This document shows, in pieces, positions 33,205-42,889 of a stretch of 64,000 bases of DNA (its first letter is position 1; every line of letters begins with the position of its first letter). Source of the DNA: Diploptera punctata (lineage: Eukaryota; Arthropoda; Insecta; Blattodea; Blaberidae); the NCBI GenBank assembly GCA_030220185.1, contig JASPKZ010007247.1, forward strand, positions 701,501-765,500. Reading direction: 5' to 3'. The notes under the pieces were generated by a model. It was not told where the DNA came from. It saw only the letters and a program-made list of their open reading frames with translations, and made no database searches. Made by a program: the position numbers and the translations under genes.

Positions 33205-33745
33205 CAAGAATTGACATGGAATTCCCTTCCGCCCTATGTCAGAGACTGTCAAACTATAACATCCTTCAAAAACAAACTAAAGAATTATTTAATAACAAAC
33301 TAACTTATACACCTCATTGATAGTATTCTTTTAGCAATATTAATATATTTAATTATTTATGTAAATAATATTAAGAATAACACATATTTTTATTTGTTTT
33401 GTTTTAAATATTGTATAATTGTAAAATTAGTTTTCTATATCTCATTATTTTCCTGTTTTTTATATACACTAGACAGGGACAATTTAATATGTCTTGCTTG
33501 TATACATTTTATTATTAGTTTTAGTCTTAATTTTAACTAATATTAACTGGTTGTATTATAGATCGTAATATGTATATTAGATATTATCTTTTGATCAAAT
33601 TTTTACTTAGTGTTTAATATTAGAGTTAATTATTAAGATTGTTATATTCTTATGTAATATATGTTTGTCCTGGTGAGTGGAAGAGAAGGCCACATGGCCT
33701 TAACTCCACCAGGCTAAATAAATCTAAAATCTAAAAAAATCTAAA
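33205..33745 (+). pseudogene. LINE-D 3' end nested in Helitron
   Basis: Starts with the LINE C-terminus WNSLPPYVRDCQTITSFKNK (33213-33303, then a stop) and runs through a 3' UTR to gtcctggtgagtggaagaga ... ccaggctaaataaatctaaa and an A-rich tail. It is inserted between two halves of the Helitron word gatgccaagaagatcg. The conserved WNSLP..V motif is typical of jockey/CR1-like ends. Confidence 0.8.
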
Positions 33746-34393
33746 AAAGAAGATCGAGATAAGTAGATTCCCGGGCAACACCGGGTAATCAACACGGGGT
33801 ATCTTAAAATAATTACGATATAAGTTTATAATTATTTTTCCTTTCACTTATTCAACTAAACATAAAAACACATTAATTTTCGTCTTTCATCTCATTTAAG
33901 CCAAGACGATCGGGATAAGCAGATTCCCGAGCAACGTCGGATAATCAGCACGGGGTATCTAAAAATAATTACGATATGAATTTTTCATTTTACTTATTCA
34001 GCTAAACATAAAAAATACATTAATTTTCGTCCTCCAGCTCATTTATTCCAAGAAGATCGAGATAAGGAAGTCCAGGGCAACGCTGGGTAATCAGCAAGGG
34101 TATCTAAAATATACGATATTTTTTTCCCTTTACTTACACATAAAAACACATTAAATTTCGGCTTTCAGCTCATTTATGCCAAGAAGTTTGGGATAAGGAG
34201 ATTACCGGGCAATGTCGGGTAATCAGCACGGGGTATCTAAATATAATTACGATATGAATGTTTCCTTTTACTTATTCAGCTAAACATAAAAAAACACATT
34301 AATTTTCGTCTTTCAGCTCATTTATTCCAAGAAGATCGGGATAAGTAAGTCCCGGACAACGCCGGGTAATCAGCAAGGGTATATAAAAATATA

Positions 34394-34609
34394 ACTGACC
34401 CAAACCTTCTGGTGGCACTATGGCCCTGGGGTCGACTCAGCCTCTAACTTAAATGAGTACCAGACACTTGTTCTGGGGGTAAAGGCGGCCGTCACGCAGG
34501 GCTTACAACCCGGCTGACGTCAAGTGCCGATTGTCCAGAAAAAGTGGGAGCCTTAATCTCCTACTACCCCAAGGGCCTCCTGAGGCCTGTAGTGGGATTA
34601 CTTAGAACT
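34394..34609 (+). repeat. SINE-5, 5'-truncated, exact 14-bp target duplication
   Basis: actgacccaaaccttctggt ... ggggtcgactcagcctcta ... agtgggattacttagaac, without head. Flanks are tatataaaaatata at 34380-34393 and 34610-34623. It lies inside a Helitron repeat unit, so it is younger than the tandem array. Confidence 0.87.
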
Positions 34610-35065
34610 TATATAAAAATATACGATATATATTTTTTGCTTTTACTTAAACATAAAAAACACAATTTTCGTCTTTCAGCTCATTTATGCCAAGAAGTTC
34701 GGGATAAGTAGATTCCCGGGCCATGGCGGGTAATCAGAACGTGTTATCCAAAATTAATTAGGATATAGGCTATATATTTTTTCCCTCCTTATTTAACTAA
34801 ACATAAAAACTCACGCCAGGTATTAGCTAGTTGCTTATGAAATAGGAAATGTGCCGCCATTCCTTATGTTAGAGAATCTCATTTAGCATTTTCCCGCTCA
34901 GATGCGCACCATTTCACTGTAGAACCAACTTGCGTGACAGGTACAATTAAAAATAATTTAAAATACGGCAAGTCATTAGCACGCTCTGGGAACACGCTTC
35001 TAACAATGTCACATTGCATAGGTTAAGTAAGACAAAAACATGCTTTATATCTCATTTATACACTT

Positions 35066-35066
<1 letters not shown>

Positions 35067-35135
<69 letters not shown>

Positions 35136-35136
35136 T
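35067..35136. repeat. (TG)n microsatellite
   Basis: About 34 TG units with one break. A shorter (TG)n (35653-35667) starts the second duplicate; the repeat may have mediated the duplication. The frame 35014-35205 across it is repeat-encoded. Confidence 0.95.
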
Positions 35137-35176
35137 ACGTTCTTGTTTTTTATTGTACGAGTAAACAATGTTATTA

Positions 35177-35509
35177 CTACGGCTGAAAAAAAGTATTCGT
35201 TATAGGCTAGGCTGCATCGTACTTAGACCGCTATGTTTATAAACTGCACGTTGACACGCGCTACTCGGTACAGACTTCTAGTATAGTTCGCTTTGTGTAG
35301 GAATGGACTCATCTTTGCACAATTTTTTTTTTCGGCATTCTGATACAACCACACGTCACGTAAACAGATCTATTACTGAGGAGAGTCGAACATACACACT
35401 CTCCGCTCCGAGCAGGCAGTGGAGACGCTCGACAAAGACACGCATTTTGTAAAACAATGTGTATAGAAATTAGTTACTATCCTGATACCGCTACTTTTTT
35501 CAGCCCTAG
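35177..35509. mobile_element. 333-bp MITE, TTATTA target duplication
   Basis: Left end ctacggctgaaaaaaagta and right end tacttttttcagccctag are inverted repeats. TTATTA flanks it at 35171-35176 and 35510-35515. No open frame. Superfamily unassigned. Confidence 0.75.
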
Positions 35510-35707
35510 TTATTACTATCCGGCCGAGTTTTTTGACCTCTCTGCTCCCATATAATAGTCCAATAAACGGAAAATTCGAATCACGGTTGACCTATTGTTG
35601 CCACTTATGATAATGTTTGATCAAATAGAAATATAGGCTATCCTTCGCTATATGTGTGTGTGTGTGTACGTTCTTGTTTTTTATTGTACGAGTAAACAAT
35701 GTTATTA

Positions 35708-36040
35708 CTACGGCTGAAAAAAAGTATTCGTTATAGGCTAGGCTGCATCGTACTTAGACCGCTATGTTTATAAACTGCACGTTGACACGCGCTACTCGGT
35801 ACAGATTTCTAGTATAGTTCGCTTTGTGTAGGAATGGACTCATCTTTGCACATTTTTTTTTTTCGGCATTCTGATACAACCACACGTCACGTAAACAGGT
35901 CTATTACTGAGGAGAGTCGAACATACACACTCTCCGCTCCGAGCAGGCAGTGGAGACGCTCGACAAAGACACGCATTTTGTAAAACAATGTGTATAGAAA
36001 TTAGTTACTATCCTGATACCGCTACTTTTTTCAGCCCTAG
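35708..36040. mobile_element. same 333-bp MITE in the second duplicate
   Basis: Second copy made by the tandem duplication, 531 bp downstream, with the same termini and TTATTA flanks. Not an independent insertion. Confidence 0.75.
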
Positions 36041-36210
36041 TTATTACTATCCGGCCGAGTTTTTTGACCTCTCTGCTCCCATATAATACTCCAATAAACG
36101 GAAAATTCGAATCACGGTTGACCTATTGTTGCCACTTATGATAATGTTTGATCAAATAGAAATATAGGCTATCCTTCGCTGTCAATTTCAACTACACTAT
36201 ATGAAGGACT

Positions 36211-36541
36211 GTCCACCGCTATGGTCTCGAGGTAGTGTGCTGCCTTGTCACGCAGCGGGCCCGGGTTCGATTCCCGATCGGGACAGGCTCCTGGGTGAGG
36301 TTTTTTAGGGTTTTTCCTCACCTGTAAGACAAATGTCAGGAAGCTTAGGGCCCAACGGTCCGAAAATCATCCGGCCATCATCATCATCATCTTTATCATT
36401 ATCATCATCTTTCACCGGTGTGAAAAGCAACGGGGAGCTACCACACCTATAATTCCTTAGTAAAGCAACAAAGCATAGCATGAAAATGCTATGATTGCAA
36501 TGAAAGACCTGCCTTCGGGCAGAATTACTATAGATGGATGG
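36211..36541 (+). repeat. SINE-2a, full length, exact 12-bp target duplication
   Basis: Starts gtccaccgctatggtctcga, B-box gggttcgattcccgatcggg, SINE-2 body, 'a' tail ending in tagatggatgg. Flanked by atatgaaggact at 36199-36210 and 36542-36553. This fixes both ends of the family, shows LINE-like retroposition and marks it as a young copy. The minus-strand frame 36305-36565 is the SINE read backwards. Confidence 0.92.
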
Positions 36542-36842
36542 ATATGAAGGACTATTCAAGTTCACGTGGCAATCTATGGATCTTGGAATGGATCACAGGA
36601 TACTAAATACATCATATTTCTCGATAAACTGGATTACATCTACCGAAATGTCACGTTTGCGCCAACTACTTAGATCAGGCTATTTTTCCCACGCAATTTG
36701 CAATTTATAATAGTCAACTTTTATAAGATTCATTATATGTTCCGTTGAGGCATTATTCAAAATTAAAGTATAATTTATAATAACACAACAATAACATATT
36801 CTAGACAGAATGGACAAATATAACGAAAACATATATTCGTTA

Positions 36843-38530
36843 TAAGATAAAAGTTACAAATTAAAATGTACGAGATCATCAAAAAACAAGTCAGTTGCTG
36901 CTACAGACACTTTGGAGTCTACATCGTCGTAAAGAACAACAACGAGTAGCAGAAGCTCATCCTGCTGATGATGGAATTTAACTTCCGAAAGGCATCCATT
37001 TAATATTTTATATACATCATTATATAACATATTAAATGGATGCCTTTCGGAAGTTAAATTCCATCATCAGCAGGATGATCTACTACTCGTTTTATATACA
37101 TCATTTAATTAATATATGTTAGCAGACCTATGAGATTCCAACCACTTGGAAAACATCAATTGTGAATAATATATTCAAAAGAGGAGACCGGAGAAATTGC
37201 GAGAATTACAGAGGGATTAGCTTAATGAATACTGGCTACAAGATATATACGAAAATAATAAATAATAGATTGAGAAACATAACAGAAGTAATAATAAATG
37301 AAAATCAAAGTGGATTCAGAAAGGGAAGGTCATGTATAGGCAATGTCTTTACACTGAAACAACTCATAGAAAAGTGAAGAGAACATAACTTAGAAACTCA
37401 CATAGGATTTATAGATTTGGATAAGGCCTTCGATCGAGTAAACAGACAAAAATTATGGGAAATATTACGAATGAAAGGATACCCGCTGTGCCTTGTTGAA
37501 ACAATAAAGAAATTATATGAAGACACAAATATAATTATAGATACCGGATTCAAAAGAACAGATACAATCAAAACAAATACTGGATTGCGACAAGGATGTA
37601 GTTTATCACCCACTTTGTTTAATATATATATATAGACGATATTTTAAATAAATGGAAAGTTTTAGTGAATCCCGGAATAAGAATAGATAAGAAAGTGTGC
37701 ATAAATAATCTTCTATTTGCTGACGATGTAATCATAATACAGAAAAATGAAGACGACTTACAGAAATCTATGCATGCATTACATGAAATATGTAAATTAT
37801 ATGATCTAAAGACTTCTGTAAGGAAAACGAAGACCATGGCTTTTAGAGGAAGAGATCCAGTGAGATCCAAAATTATTTTAGAAAATCAAAGTATAGAACA
37901 GGTGTCTAGTTTCAAATAGTTGGGCTGTGATGTTGGCTACAATGTGGAAAGAGATATGGACTCCAAAATAAATAAATTTCAGACGGTGTGTGGAACAATA
38001 CAGAGAACATTCAAAAATAAAATTATAAAAGAAACCAAGATAAAAGTTTATATTGTATGGATGTGAAACTTGGGCTCCAGTGAAAAAACAAGAAGGATAG
38101 AATACAGACGGCGGAGATGAGGTTCCTAAGACAAGTAAAAGGATGTACAAGACTTGATAGAATAAGAAATGAGGATATAAGAGAAGAATTGAAAGTACAG
38201 CCTTTATTGGATAAAGTCACGAATTACAGACAGAAATGGATTGATCACATGGATGGAATGAGTAAGGAGAGATATCCATTGTTAGCAAGAAATTATCAAG
38301 CAAGAGGAAGACGTGATGTTGGAAGACCTAGCAGACGTTGGGCTGATGCATTATGAAGTCGGAACGGGCAATTGCCTAATCCCTGGAGTGATGATAATGA
38401 TGATGATGATATACACCATTTTAACAAAGTTGAGGACGACCGCACCTGCCAACAGGTAGATTTTAATTTTTAACTTTTATCTTATGACTGTTCACCTCAA
38501 CGGAATTTGATATGAATTTTATTAGTATTG
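36843..38530 (+). mobile_element. HP4, hairpin element split by LINE-B
   Basis: Left start taagataaaagttacaaatt pairs with aatttttaacttttatctta near 38470-38490. An inner near-perfect palindrome at ~36958-37078 contains ctgatgatggaatttaactt, ccgaaaggcatccatttaat and their inverse. The one-sided tail ends ttgatatgaattttattagtattg. Exact 12-bp duplication atatattcgtta at 36831-36842 and 38531-38542 brackets the whole, including the LINE-B (37109-38408), which therefore came later. The word gttgaggacgacc at 38429 links it to HP1-HP3. Confidence 0.87.
37109..38408 (+). pseudogene. LINE-B with most of the reverse transcriptase
   Basis: The largest LINE-B here. Frames in order: 37162-37377 (RGDRRNCENYRGISLMNTGY, QSGFRKGRSCIGNVFTLKQL), stop, 37417-37635 (FIDLDKAFDRVNRQKLWEIL, motif A; GLRQGCSLSPTLFNIYI, motif B), frameshift, 37665-37919 (NNLLFADDVIIIQKNEDDL, motif C FADD), stop, then 38117-38356 (MRFLRQVKGCTRLDRIRNED, GRRDVGRPSRRWADAL). 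Tail is (GAT)n at 38388-38410. Flanks atatacatcatttaa (37094-37108) and atatacaccattttaa (38409-38424) form an imperfect target duplication inside HP4. The catalytic residues survive but at least three breaks make it inactive. Confidence 0.9.
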
Positions 38531-38639
38531 ATATATTCGTTAGCTTTTTAATTTTAAGATGACTGGTTTTATTATTCAATAATTAGTTTCATACCCCTGA
38601 TCATTTAACATTTTTTTAGAACTCTTATATTATTCCTCT

Positions 38640-39022
38640 AGTCCACCGCTGAGGTCTCGAGGTAGCGTGCTGCCTTGTCACGCAGCGGGCCCGTGTTCGA
38701 TCCCCGGTCGGGACAAGTTACCTGGGTGATGTTTTCTTTCGGGGTTTTTCCTCACGTGTAAGACAAATGTCAAGAAACGTTTAAAGTCCAAACGGTCCCC
38801 GAACATCATTTGGCCATCATTAACATCATTTACATATTAATTAAGTTTAGGATTAAGGCCTCTTCTGGCGCATCATTATCATCACCTTTCATATATCATC
38901 GGGGCAGCGTACCTACTCCTTCCAGGCGACCCAACCACAGAAGTGGGTTACAATAACGCCATGCCAAGAGAGAAAACCAGAATGTTGAAATTACAACGTG
39001 GTGGCATTGAATAAAAAAATAA
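38640..39022 (+). repeat. SINE-2b, full length
   Basis: Head tccaccgctgaggtctcgag, B-box tgttcgatccccggtcggga, body to caaacggtccccgaacatca, then the 'b' tail from aagtttaggattaaggcctc to ggtggcattgaataaaaaa. Reference copy for the 2b structure. Confidence 0.88.
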
Positions 39023-39344
39023 TATCCCTCAAAGTTGGAGTAGTAAATGTTATATGTTGTATAAACTCGTCTCATTAACGGAAGGATGTGCTGTGGATGA
39101 TGAAATATACATGAGAAAGTCGTGACTTTCTAATAGAGCACAAGATATAACAAATCATATTGTGCATAGATATCCAATCTAACAACTTTTGATTATAAGG
39201 CGATTCTAATTTGATTATGGGTTGTTCAAGTTTAAGATCTGCTGCACTCAAAACACTGTACTTAAATCAGGTGAATGTTTTTATCGATAGCTTCATTAAC
39301 AATACAAAGCTCTCTGGCAAAAACTTACAAGCACATTCTTTTGT
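39023..39344. other. no gene seen
   Basis: No coding pattern or matching repeat. Confidence 0.4.
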
Positions 39345-39615
39345 TTTTATTCAATACTCCAGGTTGTCATTTCGACATTTCTGGTGTTCTCTCCTGGCAT
39401 TGGCTTAATTGCAACCCACTTCTGAAGTTGGGGCGCCTAGAAGGCGGAGTTATGTTATCCCGATGACATGATGGGTGATAAATGATAAAGAAGCGCCAGG
39501 AGAGTTCTTAACCTAAACTTAACCTAAATTCCAGACAATGAGTAACCACAAGAATAATTCCCTTTAAGGAAAAATTTCTATGCTTTGACCGGGAATCGAA
39601 CCCGGGACCTCATGG
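39345..39615 (-). repeat. SINE-3, most of the element
   Basis: Minus strand: B-box cccgggttcgattcccggtc, then gtggttactcattgtctgga, aatttaggttaagtttaggt, and the shared tail module (tcctggcgcttctttatcat ... aatgccaggagagaacacca). The A-box side is lost. Compare 50687-51001. Confidence 0.8.
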
Positions 39616-39925
39616 ACAATAGGGTTTAAATTCCATTTATATTTCTTAGTTTGTGTAGTTTACATAAAACACTACATTTTCATTGTAAAAATATTGATTT
39701 TCAATCATAAATTTATTTAAGGATTCTATAATCACCATAGTATCTTCAATACTAAACTCTTTTTAAGTCTTACTATCTTCTCATTTATAAATTATTACTC
39801 TTTCCTCCCTTCTCCATTTTCCAAGAAAAAAAAATGATAAGTTCTAAAATAATAGTCTGAAAATGATAAATTTATTCTCAGCTTTTGATCTTTCAACAAG
39901 AGTGTATAACCTGTCACTTGCAGTT
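39616..39925. other. no gene seen
   Basis: AT-rich, no repeat recognised. Confidence 0.4.
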
Positions 39926-41207
39926 ATCATAAGTAATGCCACGAGTGATTTCCAAATTATCGATAAATCGACTTCGTGAGTCGTGAATTTATCGATAATT
40001 TGGAAATCAAGAGTGGCATTTGTTAAGACTATTTAACGAATAAAATTAAGCTGTTTACTCACAAATTATTTTAAAATATTTATATATTTAATGTAAACGG
40101 CGATGTTTGAAAACAAATGAGAAACGATTGGTACACTTCATTTGTTTATGTTCATCACTTGCAGCCAGATAATACTATTTATTGCCAAAGGAACGCAGTA
40201 TTGTAAGAATGCACTCTAGTGGAGAAAAAATGAAACGCATCAAACTGCATATTATTATTTCTGATGTCGTATGATGTAAATATGACAATTATATTTTTCT
40301 GGAATGTTATTACCTGGGATAAAATACATTTAAGAAAGTGCAAACAGTGTTTTTTTTTGGTATAATCAATTGCTACAAATGTTTTTATTATATATACAAT
40401 CTGGTAGCCGTATTTTTTAGAGAGTCAGTCACTGCAAAATAATGCTATGACCTATTCAGAATGTTAAAAAGGAGATGCTTACTTTATTATGACTATTTAA
40501 CTCATGCCCCAAATGGGAGTCAATGACCAATCATGTTTCAATGATTTCTGTTTTACAACTGATCAGAGTCGTGTTTCACGAAATATTTATCAGTGTTAAA
40601 TTTACCATATTAAAGAATACTCCTCCTTTTTAATATTCTGAACAGGTCTGACCATTATTTTGCAGTGACTGAGCCCGTGAGAAATACGGCTACCAGATTG
40701 TATATATAGTGCATGAATGTCAACGCATGCCGCATGCGGGAGTTAATATAAAAACATTTGTAGCAATTGATTATACTACCAAAAAAAAAAGAAACCACTG
40801 TTTGCACTTTCCTAAATGTATTTTTTCCCAGGTAACAATCCAGAAAAATATAATTGTCATATTTACATCATACGACATCAGAAATGAATTAATATACAGT
40901 TTGATGTGTTTCATTTTTTCTCCACTAGGGAGCATTCTTACAATATTGCGTTCCTTTGGCAATAAATAGTATGATCTGGTTGCAGTGATAAACAAAAGAA
41001 GCAGATGAAGCGTACCTATCGTTTCTCATTTGTTTTCAAACATCGCCGTTTACATTAAATATATAAATATTTTAAAATAACTATAGTTGAATAATGATTT
41101 GTGAGTAAACAGCTTAATTTTATTCGTTAAATAGTCCTAACAAATGCCACTCTTGACTTCCAAATTCTCTAGATAAATTGGAAATTACTCGTGGCATTAC
41201 TTATGAT
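39926..41207. mobile_element. FB giant foldback palindrome
   Basis: The outer ends atcataagtaatgccacgag and ctcgtggcattacttatgat are inverse. Each arm has a subterminal hairpin, the word gactatttaacgaataaaat (or its inverse), then matching sequence inward to about 40480 and 40690 (about 550 bp per arm). A 200-bp centre starts gactatttaactcatgcccc at 40487. It is best read as two FB units head to head, the left one shortened. The frames at 40709-40969 and 40771-40995 lie in the right arm and are not genes. Confidence 0.82.
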
Positions 41208-41230
41208 AAACTTTACATGGTTAATTCTAG

Positions 41231-41322
41231 GCGAAACGCGACTGTGATTGGTTGTAAATAAAAAAAAATCATTGAAATGTGATTGGTCATTGACTCCCAT
41301 TTGGGGCATGCGTTAAACAGTC
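41231..41322 (-). mobile_element. FB terminal fragment
   Basis: actgtgattggttgtaaata, gtgattggtcattgactccc and ggcatgcgttaaacagtc repeat the terminal 90 bp of the inverse-oriented FB unit at 62520-62608. Confidence 0.75.
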
Positions 41323-41402
41323 TTCTTAATTTTTTATGTAGAAATTGCCCTTCTCCTACCACTAACAATCACTATAACAAGTTCAAGCATAAAATCATGA
41401 CT

Positions 41403-41443
41403 AATCAGAAACGCTGGCCACTAGCCCATGAGGCTGGTACAAG
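41403..41443 (-). repeat. SINE-3 head remnant
   Basis: Minus accagcctcatgggctagtg then gccagcgtttctga equals the first ~35 bases of the SINE-3 head at 50960-51001. Nothing else of the SINE remains. Confidence 0.6.
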
Positions 41444-41459
41444 TACATTCTCGAGATGA

Positions 41460-42355
41460 AGAAACGAGACCGTCGCTGATACAAGTTTGGAAAAGGATAC
41501 AGCAGAATTAATAAGTTATATATATGACACTGCTGGATAGGAAAAGGAACGAAGACATAAGAAAGAAACTAAATATTTTCAAACTTACAGACCTTACTTT
41601 TACTTTTGAGGGCCTCTCCACTTTTCAGCGGTTACCCTGTATTCCCATTCGCCATTCTTGCCGATCACGCCATTCATCCTCCTCCAGACCTCGGTCGTTC
41701 ATCAATCTATGGATCTCTCCTCTCCAAGTTGTTCTTGGCCTGCCCCGTTTCCTTCTACCAGAAGGTGACCATTCCAAAAGAGTTCTGGGCCACCTATCAT
41801 CCTCCATTCTCCTGACATGGCCATACCACTGAAGAGCTCGTCTTTCGATCCTTTCCACCACTGTCTCCTCCATATCCATCATCTGCCTCACTTCTTCATT
41901 TCTTCTTCTTTCCAACCTGGACACCCTGGCACTGCGTCTTATTCCATCCATCTCCACTGCCAAGATCTTAGTTTTTTGTCCCTCTACCAAAGTCCATCCC
42001 TCAGCACCATATGTCATTATGCTTTCCACAACAGACTTCAAAATCCTCCTCTTCGTGTGGTTTGACATGGTCCTACTCCACAGTACTCCATTCAACATTT
42101 TTATGGATCTTCGTGCTTGTACTAACCTGCTATCTACTTCAGCTTTAACTTACAGACCGAATAATTAAATATAGGAACGCCTGGAAAGAACATATTGATA
42201 GAATGCCAGAAGGAAGATTTCCAAAATTATTGCTAAATTATAAACCGCACGGAAAGAGAAACGTTGGACGCCCACACAGAAGATGGTCTGAACAATTTTA
42301 ACAATTCTAGCTTTCATGAAACCGGTACGAGCCAACAGGCTTAATCCCTGGATCA
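41460..42355 (+). pseudogene. LINE-B fragment split by LINE-J
   Basis: Before the insertion: LDRKRNEDIRKKLNIFKLTD. After it: LTDRIIKYRNAWKEHIDRM, PEGRFPKLLLNYKPHGKRNV, GRPHRRWSEQF and a stop, with a ctggatcatgatgatgatat tail. Removing 41594-42158 joins the two halves in frame. 5'-truncated upstream. Confidence 0.87.
41594..42146 (-). pseudogene. LINE-J 3' part, open frame, exact 12-bp target duplication
   Basis: The minus frame is open from the very insertion point (42146, Lys-Ala-Glu-Val) to a stop at 41625, 173 codons. Blocks: RSIKMLNGVLWSRTMSNHTK, VVESIMTYGAEGWTLVEGQK, ALQWYGHVRRMEDDRWPRTL, GRPRTTWRGEIHRLMNDRGL. It ends ggccctcaaaagtaaaagtaa. Flanked by aacttacagacc at 41582-41593 and 42147-42158. 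This is the C-terminal region of a LINE polyprotein (the reverse transcriptase core is missing by 5' truncation), well kept and so recent. The plus-strand frames in this stretch are shadows. Confidence 0.92.
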
Positions 42356-42565
42356 TGATGATGATATAGTACTTTTAAGTTTAATACTCAGAGTGGCGTC
42401 AAACGCTAGAGCCACAGATATATAAAATTCTTCTCGGGCGATACTAAAAAGCGTTTACTATTTTCTCTTAGTTGAATAATGGTAGCTTTTACATTATGCC
42501 ATTGAAGTCTAACAAAATAATTGCCAACCATTGCATGCCGAAACCTACCTTGAAATTACTCCCAA

Positions 42566-42886
42566 AGAAGCGTTGTGATGTACCAAGGCTGTGTCCAAAA
42601 ACAATCTGCCGTTTTTAACTGAAAGGCACAGAAATAGAAGCCAGAATCCAGCAATGGCAATCCATTGTACGTAGCAGGTGGACTTCCTGTATAAGTAAAT
42701 AGCGGAGTTGAGTAAGGCGGGACGCGGCAAGGACGGCAGATAATGAGAGTTATTCAATCTATTAATTCACGATCTGTATTACTATAGTTTAAATGAGATA
42801 TTTCAAAATGGATTTTAATGCCTTGCAGTTAAAAACGGCAAATATTTTTTTGGACACGGCTTTGGTAGGCCTGCATCACAATGCTT
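42566..42886. mobile_element. ~320-bp MITE with long TIRs
   Basis: gaagcgttgtgatgtaccaa, ggctgtgtccaaaaac and ctgccgtttttaactg (42568-42622) are inverted at 42828-42886 (cagttaaaaacggcaa, ggacacggctttggta, catcacaatgcttc). The CARGGCTGTGTCC-like core end resembles hAT or mariner termini; I cannot choose. No transposase. Confidence 0.72.
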
Positions 42887-42889
42887 CTC

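Larger units (their letters stand above)
32830..34830 (+). mobile_element. composite Helitron with internal tandem array
   Basis: The 5' part (taaaaatgaatgtctgtttg, ccataccgttcatccgat, gttgtaatactcaacca) matches 51531 onward; the exact 5' end is unsure because the base before TC is not A. The 3' end is actcacgccaggtattagctag followed by T. Between ~33746 and 34800 the segment cttatttatgccaagaagatcgg / gataagtagattcccgggca / cacattaattttcgtc repeats 5-6 times with a ~130-150 bp period. A LINE-D 3' end (33205-33745) and a SINE-5 (34394-34609) are nested in it. Non-autonomous. Confidence 0.75.
35137..36180. repeat. 514-bp tandem duplication, ~99% identical
   Basis: 35137-35650 and 35668-36180 differ at about four bases by eye (for example agacttct/agatttct, agatcta/aggtcta, tagtcc/tactcc). 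Each copy carries the same 333-bp MITE. The low divergence means a recent event (or an assembly artefact). Confidence 0.93.

Noticed and set aside
33746..34800. CRISPR-like array
   Set aside because: Regular spacing, but units are ~145 bp and similar throughout, with no unique spacers; a Helitron-internal tandem array in a eukaryote.
35014..35205. Plus frame rich in Cys-Val
   Set aside because: Encoded by the (TG)n tract.
40709..40969. 86-codon frame with a counterpart at 62244-62462
   Set aside because: Similarity is due to FB repeat arms in opposite orientation; stops and frame differ between copies.
41606..42065. Plus-strand frames over LINE-J
   Set aside because: Antisense shadows; the minus frame carries the LINE signature and continues to the insertion edge.
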